From: an uncultured Alphaproteobacteria bacterium
GTDB lineage: Bacteria; Pseudomonadota; Alphaproteobacteria; CAAGCB01; CAG-977
NCBI GenBank assembly: GCA_944391535.1
Contig: CALXTY010000003.1
Span: forward strand, 1-39,225
Length of the DNA: 39,225 nt
Direction: 5' to 3'
The notes under the pieces were generated by a model. The model was not told where the DNA came from. It saw only the letters and a list, made by a program, of their open reading frames with translations, and made no database searches. Of this stretch, positions 1 to 8,069 are shown piece by piece; the stretch's first letter is position 1, and each line of letters starts with the position of its first letter. The position numbers were made by a program, and so were the translations under genes.

Positions 1-366
1 TTCCTTGCTGAAGCCCGAGTGCAAAATCATAGTTTCGGCAATCTGATTTTCAATCGTATGCAACGGATTTAAAGACGTCATCGGTTCTTGGAAAATCATC
101 GCCGCCCGATTGCCTCTGAAGTCACGCAAGAGATATTCGTTCGCTCCGATCAGCTCGCGCGCGTTAAACTTAATCGATCCCGCTTGAGACACATAAGAAT
201 AATCCAGCAACTGCATGATCGACAAAGCCGTTACCGACTTGCCCGATCCGCTTTCGCCCACCAAAGCGACCGTTTCCCCTTTGTCGATCTGAAAAGACAC
301 ACCGCTTACGACCGGCGGATTTTGACCGAAACGAACACTGAGATTTTGAACACTGAGCAACGTCAT
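1..366 (-). CDS. yejF: Partial YejF-like ABC transporter ATP-binding protein (N-terminal 122 residues)
   Basis: ATPase that should energise uptake of oligopeptides (microcin-C-type) through the YejB/YejE permeases next to it. Only the N-terminus lies in the window; the frame is open to base 1. I translated it directly from the ATG at 366. It shows the Walker A motif GESGSGKS at about residues 39-46 and a Q-loop region reading IFQEPMTSLNPL at about residues 91-102, the usual form in oligopeptide/dipeptide ABC ATPases. The ATG overlaps the yejE stop by four bases (ATGA), so translation is coupled. YejF proteins usually carry two fused ATPase halves; the rest is outside the window, so that cannot be checked. 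Confidence 0.9.
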   Translation of the reverse strand, partial: MTLLSVQNLSVRFGQNPPVVSGVSFQIDKGETVALVGESGSGKSVTALSIMQLLDYSYVSQAGSIKFNARELIGANEYLLRDFRGNRAAMIFQEPMTSLNPLHTIENQIAETMILHSGFSKE

Positions 367-1379
367 TTGTTTTTCCTCGGATCAAAAGCGTCACGGACGG
401 CTTCTCCGATAAAGACCAGAACGGTCAACAAAAAAGCCAAAGCAACAAAAGCGGACGCCGCCAGCCACGGCGCTTGGAGATTTTCTTTGCCCTGACGCAC
501 CAAATCGCCCAAAGACGGCGACCCCGGCGGCAATCCGAACCCTAAAAAGTCCAACGCCGTCAAAGAAACGACCGCTCCCGATAAAATAAACGGTAAATAC
601 GTCAAAGTCGCCACCATCGCATTGGGGAAAACGTGTTTAAAGATGATGACAAAGTCGGGCACGCCCAAAGCATATGCCGCCTTGACGTAATCAAAATTTC
701 TCGCGCGCAGAAATTCCGCCCGAACCACCGGCACCAAAGCCGTCCATGAAAACAACAGCAATACAAACAATAAAGACCAAAACCCCGGCGCGATAATGCT
801 GGACACGATAATCAGGACGAACAACTGCGGCAAAGATCCCCATATTTCCAAAAAACGCTGGGCGAACAAATCGATTTTTCCGCCGAAATATCCTTGCACG
901 GCACCGGCGAACACGCCGATCAGCGAAGAAACCGTCGTCAAAATCAATCCGAAAATCAACGAATACCGCATACCGTAAATCAAACGCGTCAAAACATCAC
1001 GCCCCAAATCGTCCGTCCCCAACCAGTTTTCGGCACTCGGCGGACAAGGCGCCGGCGTCTTCAAGCGATAATTGATCGTATCGTAACTGTACGGAATCAA
1101 CGGCATGACAAAGAAACCTTTTTCGTTGATTTTCTTTTGCACATAAGGATCCGTATAGTCTGTCGCCGTTTTAAACGTTCCGCCGAATGTCGTTTCGGGA
1201 TATTCCTGAAAAATCGGGAAATACCATTGTCCGTCATAACGCACGATCAACGGTTTGTCGTTTGCGACAAAGTCCGCCGCGCAAACAAAAACAAACACGA
1301 AACAAAAAACGATAAAAGCGTAATAGCCGCGTTTATTGGCTTTGAATTTCCGCCAGCGTTCTTTTGCGCGTTCATTCAT
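363..1379 (-). CDS. yejE: YejE-like oligopeptide ABC transporter permease
   Basis: Inner-membrane permease (338 aa) of a YejABEF-type peptide importer. It has an N-terminal membrane segment, then a periplasmic stretch with the YejE-like run around [15 protein letters not shown], which is the classic start of the DppC/OppC-type permease domain. Several hydrophobic helices and the EAA-type loop (around the segment [10 protein letters not shown]) follow. I chose the ATG at 1379 because a GGAGG box sits about five bases upstream; a longer reading frame from 1409 has no such site. It overlaps the yejB end by eight bases (ATGAATGA) and the yejF start by four, so the operon is tightly coupled. The family assignment is strong; the substrate is inferred from the family. 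Confidence 0.93.
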   Translation of the reverse strand: MNERAKERWRKFKANKRGYYAFIVFCFVFVFVCAADFVANDKPLIVRYDGQWYFPIFQEYPETTFGGTFKTATDYTDPYVQKKINEKGFFVMPLIPYSYDTINYRLKTPAPCPPSAENWLGTDDLGRDVLTRLIYGMRYSLIFGLILTTVSSLIGVFAGAVQGYFGGKIDLFAQRFLEIWGSLPQLFVLIIVSSIIAPGFWSLLFVLLLFSWTALVPVVRAEFLRARNFDYVKAAYALGVPDFVIIFKHVFPNAMVATLTYLPFILSGAVVSLTALDFLGFGLPPGSPSLGDLVRQGKENLQAPWLAASAFVALAFLLTVLVFIGEAVRDAFDPRKNK

Positions 1380-2481
1380 GGCGACCTCCGAAATCAATGC
1401 GCGGATCAACCAGATGATACGTCATGTCACTGGCCAGATTTAACAACAATCCGATCAACCCGAAAATATACAACGTTCCGAAAATAACCGGATAATCCCG
1501 CGTCATGACGGCTTCAAAGCCCAACAGTCCCAAGCCGTCCAAAGAAAAGATCACTTCGATTAAAACGGATCCCGTAAACAGCATGCTGATCAAAACGGCG
1601 GGGAAACCGGCCAAAACAATCAGCATGGCATTTCTGAACACATGGCCGTAGAGCACCGCCGTATTATCCAATCCTTTGGCTTTTGCTGTTAAGACGTATT
1701 GTTTGGAAATTTCTTCCATAAACGAGTTCTTCGTCAACATGGTCAATCCCGCGAATCCGCCCGCGACCATAGCGCAAACGGGCATCACCAAATGCCAAAA
1801 ATAATCTTTGATCTTACCGAATGTCGTCAACTGATCGAAATTTTCCGAAAACAATCCGCGCAAAGGAAACCAATTCAAATATTGACCGCCGCAAAAAACG
1901 ACAATCAGCATCATGGCGAACAAAAAAGCCGGCACGGCATAGCCGATGATGATGACCCAACTGGAAACGGCGTCAAACTTCGATCCGTCCCGAACGGCTT
2001 TCAGAATCCCCAAAGGAATGGATACCAGATAAATGATCAATGTCGTCCAGATGCCCAAAGAAACAGAGACCGGCATTTTTTCTTTAATCAGTTCGATGAC
2101 CGATGTATCGCGATAAAAGCTCTTCCCGAAATCAAAGCACAGATAATTTTTGATCATCGTAAAAAAGCGGACAAGCAAAGGCTTGTCAAAGCCGAACTGA
2201 ACTTCGAGTTCTTTGATCAAAGCGGGATCCAGTCCCTGAGCGCCGCGATATTTCGAATGAAGCGCATAGTTTTGTTTCCCCGTCTGAGCCGAAGCCATAC
2301 CGCCTTCGGCGGCACCGCCTCCGATTTTCGCCGTAGCCGACAAAGAGCCGTTTTGTATTTTCGCGATCACCTGTTCGACAGGACCGCCCGGCGCCAATTG
2401 GACAAACAAAAAATTCACCGCCATGATACCGAACAACGTTAAAGGAATTAAAGCCAGACGGCGTAAGAAATACCGGAACAT
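1372..2481 (-). CDS. yejB: YejB-like oligopeptide ABC transporter permease
   Basis: First permease of the Yej importer (369 aa). The N-terminus is the standard DppB/OppB opening: an arginine-rich start, one long hydrophobic helix and the APGGPVEQ motif. It is followed by a Gly/Ala-rich insertion and the segment [11 protein letters not shown], typical of YejB rather than of general DppB. Further hydrophobic helices and an EAA-type loop (residues near [10 protein letters not shown]) are visible. The ATG directly follows the yejA TAA with no spacer, and its ribosome-binding site (GGAGTGG) lies inside the end of yejA. It should pair with YejE in the inner membrane. Confidence 0.95.
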   Translation of the reverse strand: MFRYFLRRLALIPLTLFGIMAVNFLFVQLAPGGPVEQVIAKIQNGSLSATAKIGGGAAEGGMASAQTGKQNYALHSKYRGAQGLDPALIKELEVQFGFDKPLLVRFFTMIKNYLCFDFGKSFYRDTSVIELIKEKMPVSVSLGIWTTLIIYLVSIPLGILKAVRDGSKFDAVSSWVIIIGYAVPAFLFAMMLIVVFCGGQYLNWFPLRGLFSENFDQLTTFGKIKDYFWHLVMPVCAMVAGGFAGLTMLTKNSFMEEISKQYVLTAKAKGLDNTAVLYGHVFRNAMLIVLAGFPAVLISMLFTGSVLIEVIFSLDGLGLLGFEAVMTRDYPVIFGTLYIFGLIGLLLNLASDMTYHLVDPRIDFGGRHE

Positions 2482-4362
2482 TTAAAACCACTCCTTTAAG
2501 CGTTGATAGACCGTTTTGCGATCCTGCGCCGCGGCTTCTTTTTCTTTTTGACGCAAAGCCTTTAAGGCCTGATCTTTTTTCGGATCGACCCACCACGTCA
2601 TCAGCTGCACCCCTTTCATCAAAGGATCTTTCAACATACCGAACTTATTCCAATACACCAAGCGCACCGAAGGCACATACCAATGCGGCACGACATAATA
2701 TTCCCAAAGCAAGACCCGATCCAAAGCTTTGGTGGCGGCAACCAGACTTTGGCGATCGGGCGCTTCAATAATTTCTTCGATCAATGCATCGACAACGGGA
2801 TTTTTAATGCCGGCGTAATTTTGCGATCCCGCCATATCCGCCGCCGAAGATCCCCAAAAATAGCGTTGTTCGTTACCCGGAGACGTGGACTGTCCCCAGA
2901 TATTGACAATCATGTCATAGTCAAACGTATCCGTTCTGTTTTTATATTGCGTTGAATCGACAGCCCGCAAAACCGCCTGTATGCCCAAACGTTTCAAGTT
3001 ACGGATATACGGCAACGTAATGCGTTCCCAAGCCGAAGACGAAGCGGAATCAATTAAAATTTCAAATTTGAACGCTTCGCCCCGTTCGTTTTTCAAAACG
3101 CCGTCTTGCACCGTCCAACCGGCTTGTTCCAACAGTTTGAAAGCCTCTTCCAATTGCGGACGAATATTGCCGTCCGCGGTTGTTTTTTCCAAAGCGAATT
3201 TTTTCTTAAAAACTTCCGGCGGCAATTGATCTTCGTACTTCTTTAAAAGCTTTAATTCCCGACCGCGCGGCAATCCTTTCGCCGCCATTTCCGAATTATC
3301 AAAATAGCTCTGCGTCCTTTGGTATAAACCGTAAAACAGATTCTTGTTCGTCCATTCGAAATCAAAAACCAGCCCCAACGCCTGACGCACCCGTTTGTCC
3401 GCAAAGATCGCCCGCCGCGTGTTAAACACAAATCCCTGCATACCGGAAGGCATACCGTGATCAAAGCTTTCTTTGATCAAACCGTTTTTTTGCGAAAACC
3501 CTTCATACGCGGACACCCACTTTTTGGCTTCGTTTTCCACGCGCAAATCAAAAGCGGCGGATTTAAACGCTTCAACGGCAACGGTCGCGTCACGGTAATA
3601 ATCGTAGCGGATTTTATCAAAATTATAAAAGCCTTTCACCGCCGGCAAATCTTTCGCCCAATAATCCGGATCGCGTTCGTAGACGACATAACGCCCCGTT
3701 TCAAACTCTCCGACTTTATACGGACCGCTGCCGACAGGAGGCGTCAACGTGGTCGCCGAAAAGTCTTTGTCTTCCCAGTACTTTTTGGAAAAAACGGGCA
3801 TTTGTCCCAAAATCAACGGCAATTCCCGATTGTCCCCCGGCTTGAACTTGAACAACACGCGCAACGGTTCTTCGGCCGTCACCTCCTCGACATTGCCGTA
3901 ATAATACCGGAACATCGGCAAGCCCTTTGTGCGCAAAATATTAAAAGAAAAAACCACATCTTCCGCCGTGATCGGCGTACCGTCATGAAAGCGCGCCTTT
4001 TTGTTGATATTGAAAACGACCCAAGAACGGTCTTTGGGCATTTCGATCGTTTCGGCGATCAAACCGTATTCGGAAAAAGGTTCGTCCGCGGATTCAACCA
4101 TCAACGTATCAAACAACATTCCCGCTCCCGCCGCGGAAACCCCTTTGATCGTATAAGGGTTGAAAGTGTCAAAACTGCCGAAAGCCGACAGTTTCAACAT
4201 TCCGCCTTTCGGAGCATCGGGATTGGCGTAATCAAAGTTTTTAAAATTCCACCCGTAACGCGGCCTGCCGTGCATGGCGACACCTTTGGCGGGGGTTGCC
4301 TCGTATTCGGCAAAAGCGGGGCATGAAAACAACAAACAAATAAAAACTAAAAATACTTTCAC
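2482..4362 (-). CDS. yejA: YejA-like periplasmic oligopeptide-binding protein
   Basis: Periplasmic family-5 extracellular solute-binding protein (626 aa) that should deliver peptides to YejB/YejE. A signal peptide is evident at residues 1-18 (hydrophobic core ending CPAFA). The mature part opens with the YejA-type segment around HGRPRYGWNF and YANPDAPKGG. The family-5 hallmark FHDGTPITAEDVVFS lies near residue 125. The C-terminal tail after about residue 600 is lysine/glutamate-rich. The start codon is GTG, overlapping the TGA of the upstream phosphatase gene by four bases. In enterobacteria YejA is usually the first gene of its operon; here it is preceded by three metabolic-type genes in the same transcript. 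Confidence 0.94.
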   Translation of the reverse strand: MKVFLVFICLLFSCPAFAEYEATPAKGVAMHGRPRYGWNFKNFDYANPDAPKGGMLKLSAFGSFDTFNPYTIKGVSAAGAGMLFDTLMVESADEPFSEYGLIAETIEMPKDRSWVVFNINKKARFHDGTPITAEDVVFSFNILRTKGLPMFRYYYGNVEEVTAEEPLRVLFKFKPGDNRELPLILGQMPVFSKKYWEDKDFSATTLTPPVGSGPYKVGEFETGRYVVYERDPDYWAKDLPAVKGFYNFDKIRYDYYRDATVAVEAFKSAAFDLRVENEAKKWVSAYEGFSQKNGLIKESFDHGMPSGMQGFVFNTRRAIFADKRVRQALGLVFDFEWTNKNLFYGLYQRTQSYFDNSEMAAKGLPRGRELKLLKKYEDQLPPEVFKKKFALEKTTADGNIRPQLEEAFKLLEQAGWTVQDGVLKNERGEAFKFEILIDSASSSAWERITLPYIRNLKRLGIQAVLRAVDSTQYKNRTDTFDYDMIVNIWGQSTSPGNEQRYFWGSSAADMAGSQNYAGIKNPVVDALIEEIIEAPDRQSLVAATKALDRVLLWEYYVVPHWYVPSVRLVYWNKFGMLKDPLMKGVQLMTWWVDPKKDQALKALRQKEKEAAAQDRKTVYQRLKEWF

Positions 4363-5132
4363 GAATTAAGCGCCTCCGTGAGAACCGGCTGCAATCGGGG
4401 ATCACCCGCGGCCAGAATATGCGTATCCTTTGTTTCAAACAAATCATCGCCCCGCCAATTTGTCATAACGCCGCCCGCGCCGCACACGATCGGAATCAAA
4501 GCGGCGTAATCGTACAATTTCATATCGGCTTCGCAAACAATATCCGCGCTTCCCATGGACAACAAAGCGTATCCGTAGCAATCCGTACTGAAACGAGCCG
4601 TCTTAACCTTGTTTAACAACTTTTCAAAAGAATGCTTGTCTTTTTCATCGGCGAACATTTGTTTATCCGCCGTTGAAAGCAATGTCGCACGGGACAGATC
4701 CGTACACGGACGCGTTTTAACGGCGTTTCCGTTAAAAGTGGTGGGCTTTCCCTGAACGCCGACCCAGCGTTCTTTCGTATATGGCTGATTGATCAATCCC
4801 AAGACGGGATTTCCGCAATACAGCAAAGCGATCAAAGTCCCGAACAAAGGTACTCCGGAAATAAAAGACTTTGTCCCGTCAATCGGGTCAAGCACCCAGA
4901 CAAATTCGGCGTCTTTGTTTTTTTCGCCAAATTCTTCGCCGATGATACCGTCATCAGGAAAATACTGTTCGATCAGATCGCGCATCACGGTTTCGCTGTT
5001 TTTATCGGCTTGAGTAACCGGAGAAGTGTCCGCCTTATCTTCGACATCAAAGGAACGGCGAAAGTATTTTAAAATCACTTCCCCTGCGGCATCCGCCATT
5101 TGATGCGCAAAAACACTGCGAGACTCAAACAT
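4359..5132 (-). CDS. hisN: HisN-type histidinol-phosphatase (inositol monophosphatase family)
   Basis: Mg-dependent phosphatase of the inositol-monophosphatase fold (257 aa). The metal and phosphate motifs are all present: GEEFG near residue 66, DPIDGTKSF near residue 82, and a C-terminal YDYAALIPIVCGAGG in place of the WDxAA motif of true inositol monophosphatases. The YD-type version is the one seen in HisN histidinol-phosphatases, which dephosphorylate histidinol phosphate in histidine biosynthesis. The start overlaps the end of the preceding Hyi-like gene by eight bases. No other his gene is in the window, so the substrate is inferred from motif type, and a broader sugar- or inositol-phosphatase role is possible. 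Confidence 0.85.
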   Translation of the reverse strand: MFESRSVFAHQMADAAGEVILKYFRRSFDVEDKADTSPVTQADKNSETVMRDLIEQYFPDDGIIGEEFGEKNKDAEFVWVLDPIDGTKSFISGVPLFGTLIALLYCGNPVLGLINQPYTKERWVGVQGKPTTFNGNAVKTRPCTDLSRATLLSTADKQMFADEKDKHSFEKLLNKVKTARFSTDCYGYALLSMGSADIVCEADMKLYDYAALIPIVCGAGGVMTNWRGDDLFETKDTHILAAGDPRLQPVLTEALNS

Positions 5133-5886
5133 ACTTTTTCATCCACTTCAAACCGTCCGTCGTTTTCATGCGCGGCGTGTAAGAACAACCGACATGCCCT
5201 TGATAGCCCTGCATTTCCAACAAAGACAACAAGTAATCGTAATTGATTTCCCCCGCATCGGGTTCTTCGCCCGTCGGAACGCCGGCGATACGAACGTGAC
5301 CGATCAACGAAATCAATCCGTCAATCGTATTGCTCAGTCCGCCTTCGCTCATCTGGGACTGATACACATCAAACAAATAAGCGAACGCCTTATCGTCATT
5401 GAGTTCATCAAGAATTTCCAAAACTTCCAATGTCGAAGCCGGATAAAAATCCGGATTTTCAATCGGATTTTTAAATCCCAATAAAATTCTGACGCCGTTT
5501 TGACGCGCGCGCGGAGCGACGGCTTTCAAAGCTTGAACGAACGCTTCTCTTTCTTCGTCAAAGGTCGTTTCCGAAACGACTTTTCCGGAAATGAAAATCT
5601 TCTTACATTCCAGAAAATCCGCTTTGTCGAGCAAATCGTCAAAAGTTTCGATAAACTTTCTTTTCGATTTCTTGTCAAAAGCCGATGCCGATTTGTCGGC
5701 AGGCATTGTCAACACGGAAACCTTTAAGCCGTCATAAGCGGCGGCATCCCCCAATTGTCCCAAAGACACTTCTTCAGGCAGGGTAAATTCAACGGATTGA
5801 AAGCCGTTATCCCTTGCCGCTTTGCAACGATCCAAAAAAGGTTCTTCCGTAAACAGGCGATCAATATCGGCGCAAAAAGAAACCAT
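5125..5886 (-). CDS. Hydroxypyruvate-isomerase-like TIM-barrel protein with degenerate metal site
   Basis: This 253-residue protein aligns by eye with the Hyi/sugar-phosphate isomerase family. It opens with CADIDRLFTEEPFLDR, and the C-terminal part keeps GEINYDYLLSLL and the PRMKTTDGLKWM ending. I recall four metal ligands in Hyi (Glu, Asp, Gln, Glu). Here only Asp173 survives (FDVYQSQ). The first Glu region reads LLGFKNPI, the Gln is an Arg (GHVRIAG, Arg199), and the last Glu is Ser235 (VGCSYTPR). Catalysis of the usual kind is therefore doubtful. The ATG at 5886 shares one base with the upstream TAA (TAATG); in-frame codons further upstream lie inside that gene. It may be a repurposed sugar- or peptide-binding partner of the operon. 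Confidence 0.8.
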   Translation of the reverse strand: MVSFCADIDRLFTEEPFLDRCKAARDNGFQSVEFTLPEEVSLGQLGDAAAYDGLKVSVLTMPADKSASAFDKKSKRKFIETFDDLLDKADFLECKKIFISGKVVSETTFDEEREAFVQALKAVAPRARQNGVRILLGFKNPIENPDFYPASTLEVLEILDELNDDKAFAYLFDVYQSQMSEGGLSNTIDGLISLIGHVRIAGVPTGEEPDAGEINYDYLLSLLEMQGYQGHVGCSYTPRMKTTDGLKWMKKYV

Positions 5887-6869
5887 TATCCGATCATTTC
5901 CTTTATTCTGGCGGCAACGTCCCAAGCCGGATTCAAACGCTTATGTTCCGATCCCGCGACAGGAACCGGATTTTCGCTTAACTCTACGGCATAGCCGTTT
6001 TGATACAGTTCCCGATGCAGCGCGGCGTGCTTTTTGCCGACCGTTCCTTCGGGTGCGTAAATATAAACCGGCGCATCGGCGGCACAGGATTCAGAACACA
6101 TGGACACGGAATCGCCCGTTACGATGATATGATCCGCCAACGCCAAAAATCCGAAATACGGATTTTCGATTTCCTTGTTGCCCCACCCGTAAAAAAACTT
6201 CGGATCGGGTAAAGCTTCGCGAATGATTTTTTCCTGTTTTTCTCCCGTGCGTCGGGAAGTCGTGACCAAAAAAGATCCCTGATCGCCCAAAGCTTTCTTT
6301 AAAGCGACAGATCTGTTCGCAAGATCTTGAGCCATTTCGGTCGTAAACGGTTTGTCTTTTGTCGCGCCGCCGACAATTAAAGCAATACGGGGAACGGGCA
6401 AACTTTCAAATACCTTGCCCCATTTTTCTTTTTCGATGACCAAACGTTCGGGCGTAATGCGATGCGGCGCTCCGGTCGTACGCATGATATTCGGACGAAC
6501 CAACTTACAACCGTCATGATTGGGCAACACGACCAAATCAAAATCCGACAAACCGAAGTATCCGGGGAACATAATCTGTACGATCTTTGTTTTGCCTCCC
6601 GATTGCTTTTTGATGTAACGCAACAAAGGAGCCGCCCGTCTGCCGGCCGCAATCGCCACATCAGGAAAAGGTTCTTTGATTTCCTCAATCGTTTCCTTTG
6701 TTACGCCTAAAAGAGATGATCCTCTGATCACGTTCGGCAGAACAACCGCTTTGGTATAACGTACTTTTTTGACAATGATCTCTGCGCCCAAAGCTTCGGC
6801 TGTTCCTAAAGCTTGCGCCGTATTGCCGGCTCTGTCATCGGCCAGCACCCATATTGTTTTATCAGTCAC
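5886..6869 (-). CDS. Mitochondrial-fission ELM1 family protein (DUF1022-like)
   Basis: Protein of 327 residues resembling the Mito_fiss_Elm1 family found in alphaproteobacteria and plants. It has the N-terminal WVLADDRAGNTAQALG and the C-terminal block running from NPYFGFLALADHIIVTGDS to SMCSESCAADAPV, a glycosyltransferase-B-like nucleotide-binding half. I prefer the GTG at 6869 because AAGAAGG lies just upstream and the protein then opens directly into the conserved domain; a TTG at 6899 in the same frame has no ribosome-binding site. In bacteria the molecular function is unknown. It is the first gene of the operon that continues into yejABEF. No unambiguous promoter could be singled out in the A/T-rich upstream region. 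Confidence 0.85.
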   Translation of the reverse strand: MTDKTIWVLADDRAGNTAQALGTAEALGAEIIVKKVRYTKAVVLPNVIRGSSLLGVTKETIEEIKEPFPDVAIAAGRRAAPLLRYIKKQSGGKTKIVQIMFPGYFGLSDFDLVVLPNHDGCKLVRPNIMRTTGAPHRITPERLVIEKEKWGKVFESLPVPRIALIVGGATKDKPFTTEMAQDLANRSVALKKALGDQGSFLVTTSRRTGEKQEKIIREALPDPKFFYGWGNKEIENPYFGFLALADHIIVTGDSVSMCSESCAADAPVYIYAPEGTVGKKHAALHRELYQNGYAVELSENPVPVAGSEHKRLNPAWDVAARIKEMIG

Positions 6870-6959
6870 TTTACCCTTCTTTTTGTTAATGAAATCCAAA
6901 TGAATTTAAAATAGAATACCTAAAATTATGGAAAAAAAACATTAAGAAAGTAATCTTTC

Positions 6960-8069
6960 ATGGTCAAAAAAGCATATTTTTATTCAATTTTTGTTTTTTT
7001 TGCTTTTCTGGCTTGCCCGAAAGCGCAGGAAACATCGATCCCTGACGATTTTGACCCGTTGGAAGAACGCTTTAAAATCGAAGCCGCCTATATCCCGAAT
7101 TATCGCGAAATGATGCGTGACGTCGTTGTGGCGTTGGGACAATACGCCCGCGAAAACAGACCGGAATTTCAAATCATCATTGACGGCGGTTTCGATCTGT
7201 TGACACGCGGACAATGGGAAAACGATCTTGACGATCTGCATCGCGCCGAAATGGCCGGAGCCCAAACAGATGACGAAAGATTTCTGCTAAAACTGTTTTC
7301 TCCCGAAAATCCGGTGCCGGTCGGCGCCCCGATCCGAAGATACATCATGGCCGTCAACGGCGTGTTGCTGACAAACCAAATCTGCGGAAATGCAAAAGGA
7401 AAACCGGATCCCGAATTTGAAAAAATCATCAAAGATTACGGTCTGTCCGTCATCGGCGCGGAACACTGTTCTTCGATAAAAGAAAAAAACAACGCTTTGC
7501 TGGCTTTGGCCAAAAAAGAAATTCCCGTCCATGCCGATACCGATCTGAATAAAAAATTCGATTCCATTCCCAATCAAACAGACTTGTTTTTGGAAAATCC
7601 GAATAATATTGATTCTCTGGATAAAGTCCGGAATATGTTAATCATGACCAACACCAGAAATTTTTCCGACAAGGACTTGTGGTTGCAGGCTTTGGGAAAT
7701 ACGAATTACGATTTGCTGATCATCGAACCGTTTTTTAAATCAAATATTCCTTTGACCAAAGAAGACGTTAAACAAATTCAAGCCAAAAAATTGGGCGCCA
7801 GACGGTTGGTCTTTGCCGTTTTAAATGTCGCGGTCGCCGAAGACACACGTCTTTACTGGGAAAAAAGCTGGAAAACAAACGAACCCGCATGGTTGAGATT
7901 TCAATCCAAAACCAATCCCGCCGGCGTGATTGTCGATTATTGGAATCCGGCATGGAAACGCATTGTCGGCATTTATTTTAAAAGCATTATGGATCTGGGG
8001 TTTGACGGTATCGTTTTGCAAGGCATTGACGAACACAAAACCTACGAGCGCATCATTCCGATTAACTAG
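6960..8069 (+). CDS. Exported GH114/TM1410-like family protein
   Basis: Exported protein (369 aa) with an N-terminal hydrophobic signal segment (residues about 5-21, possibly cleaved after the PKAQ region). The C-terminal half resembles the GH114 endo-alpha-1,4-polygalactosaminidase / TM1410 family: a DLLIIEPFF strand, VAEDTRLYWEKSW, VIVDYWNPAWK and GFDGIVLQGIDE. In the family as I remember it, the last motif is usually LDGxD, so Gln replaces an Asp that may be catalytic. The N-terminal 200 residues are not recognised. It could act on polysaccharide at the cell envelope, but activity is uncertain. It is divergent from the ELM1 operon and its last eight bases overlap the end of recJ on the opposite strand. 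Confidence 0.7.
   Translation: MVKKAYFYSIFVFFAFLACPKAQETSIPDDFDPLEERFKIEAAYIPNYREMMRDVVVALGQYARENRPEFQIIIDGGFDLLTRGQWENDLDDLHRAEMAGAQTDDERFLLKLFSPENPVPVGAPIRRYIMAVNGVLLTNQICGNAKGKPDPEFEKIIKDYGLSVIGAEHCSSIKEKNNALLALAKKEIPVHADTDLNKKFDSIPNQTDLFLENPNNIDSLDKVRNMLIMTNTRNFSDKDLWLQALGNTNYDLLIIEPFFKSNIPLTKEDVKQIQAKKLGARRLVFAVLNVAVAEDTRLYWEKSWKTNEPAWLRFQSKTNPAGVIVDYWNPAWKRIVGIYFKSIMDLGFDGIVLQGIDEHKTYERIIPIN

Noticed and set aside
88-495. Plus-strand frame of 135 codons opposite yejF/yejE
   Set aside because: It is antisense to conserved transporter genes and its product resembles no protein family.
894-2442. Long plus-strand frames opposite yejE and yejB
   Set aside because: Antisense to genes with clear domains and motifs; low-complexity Arg/Gln/His content is typical of shadow frames.
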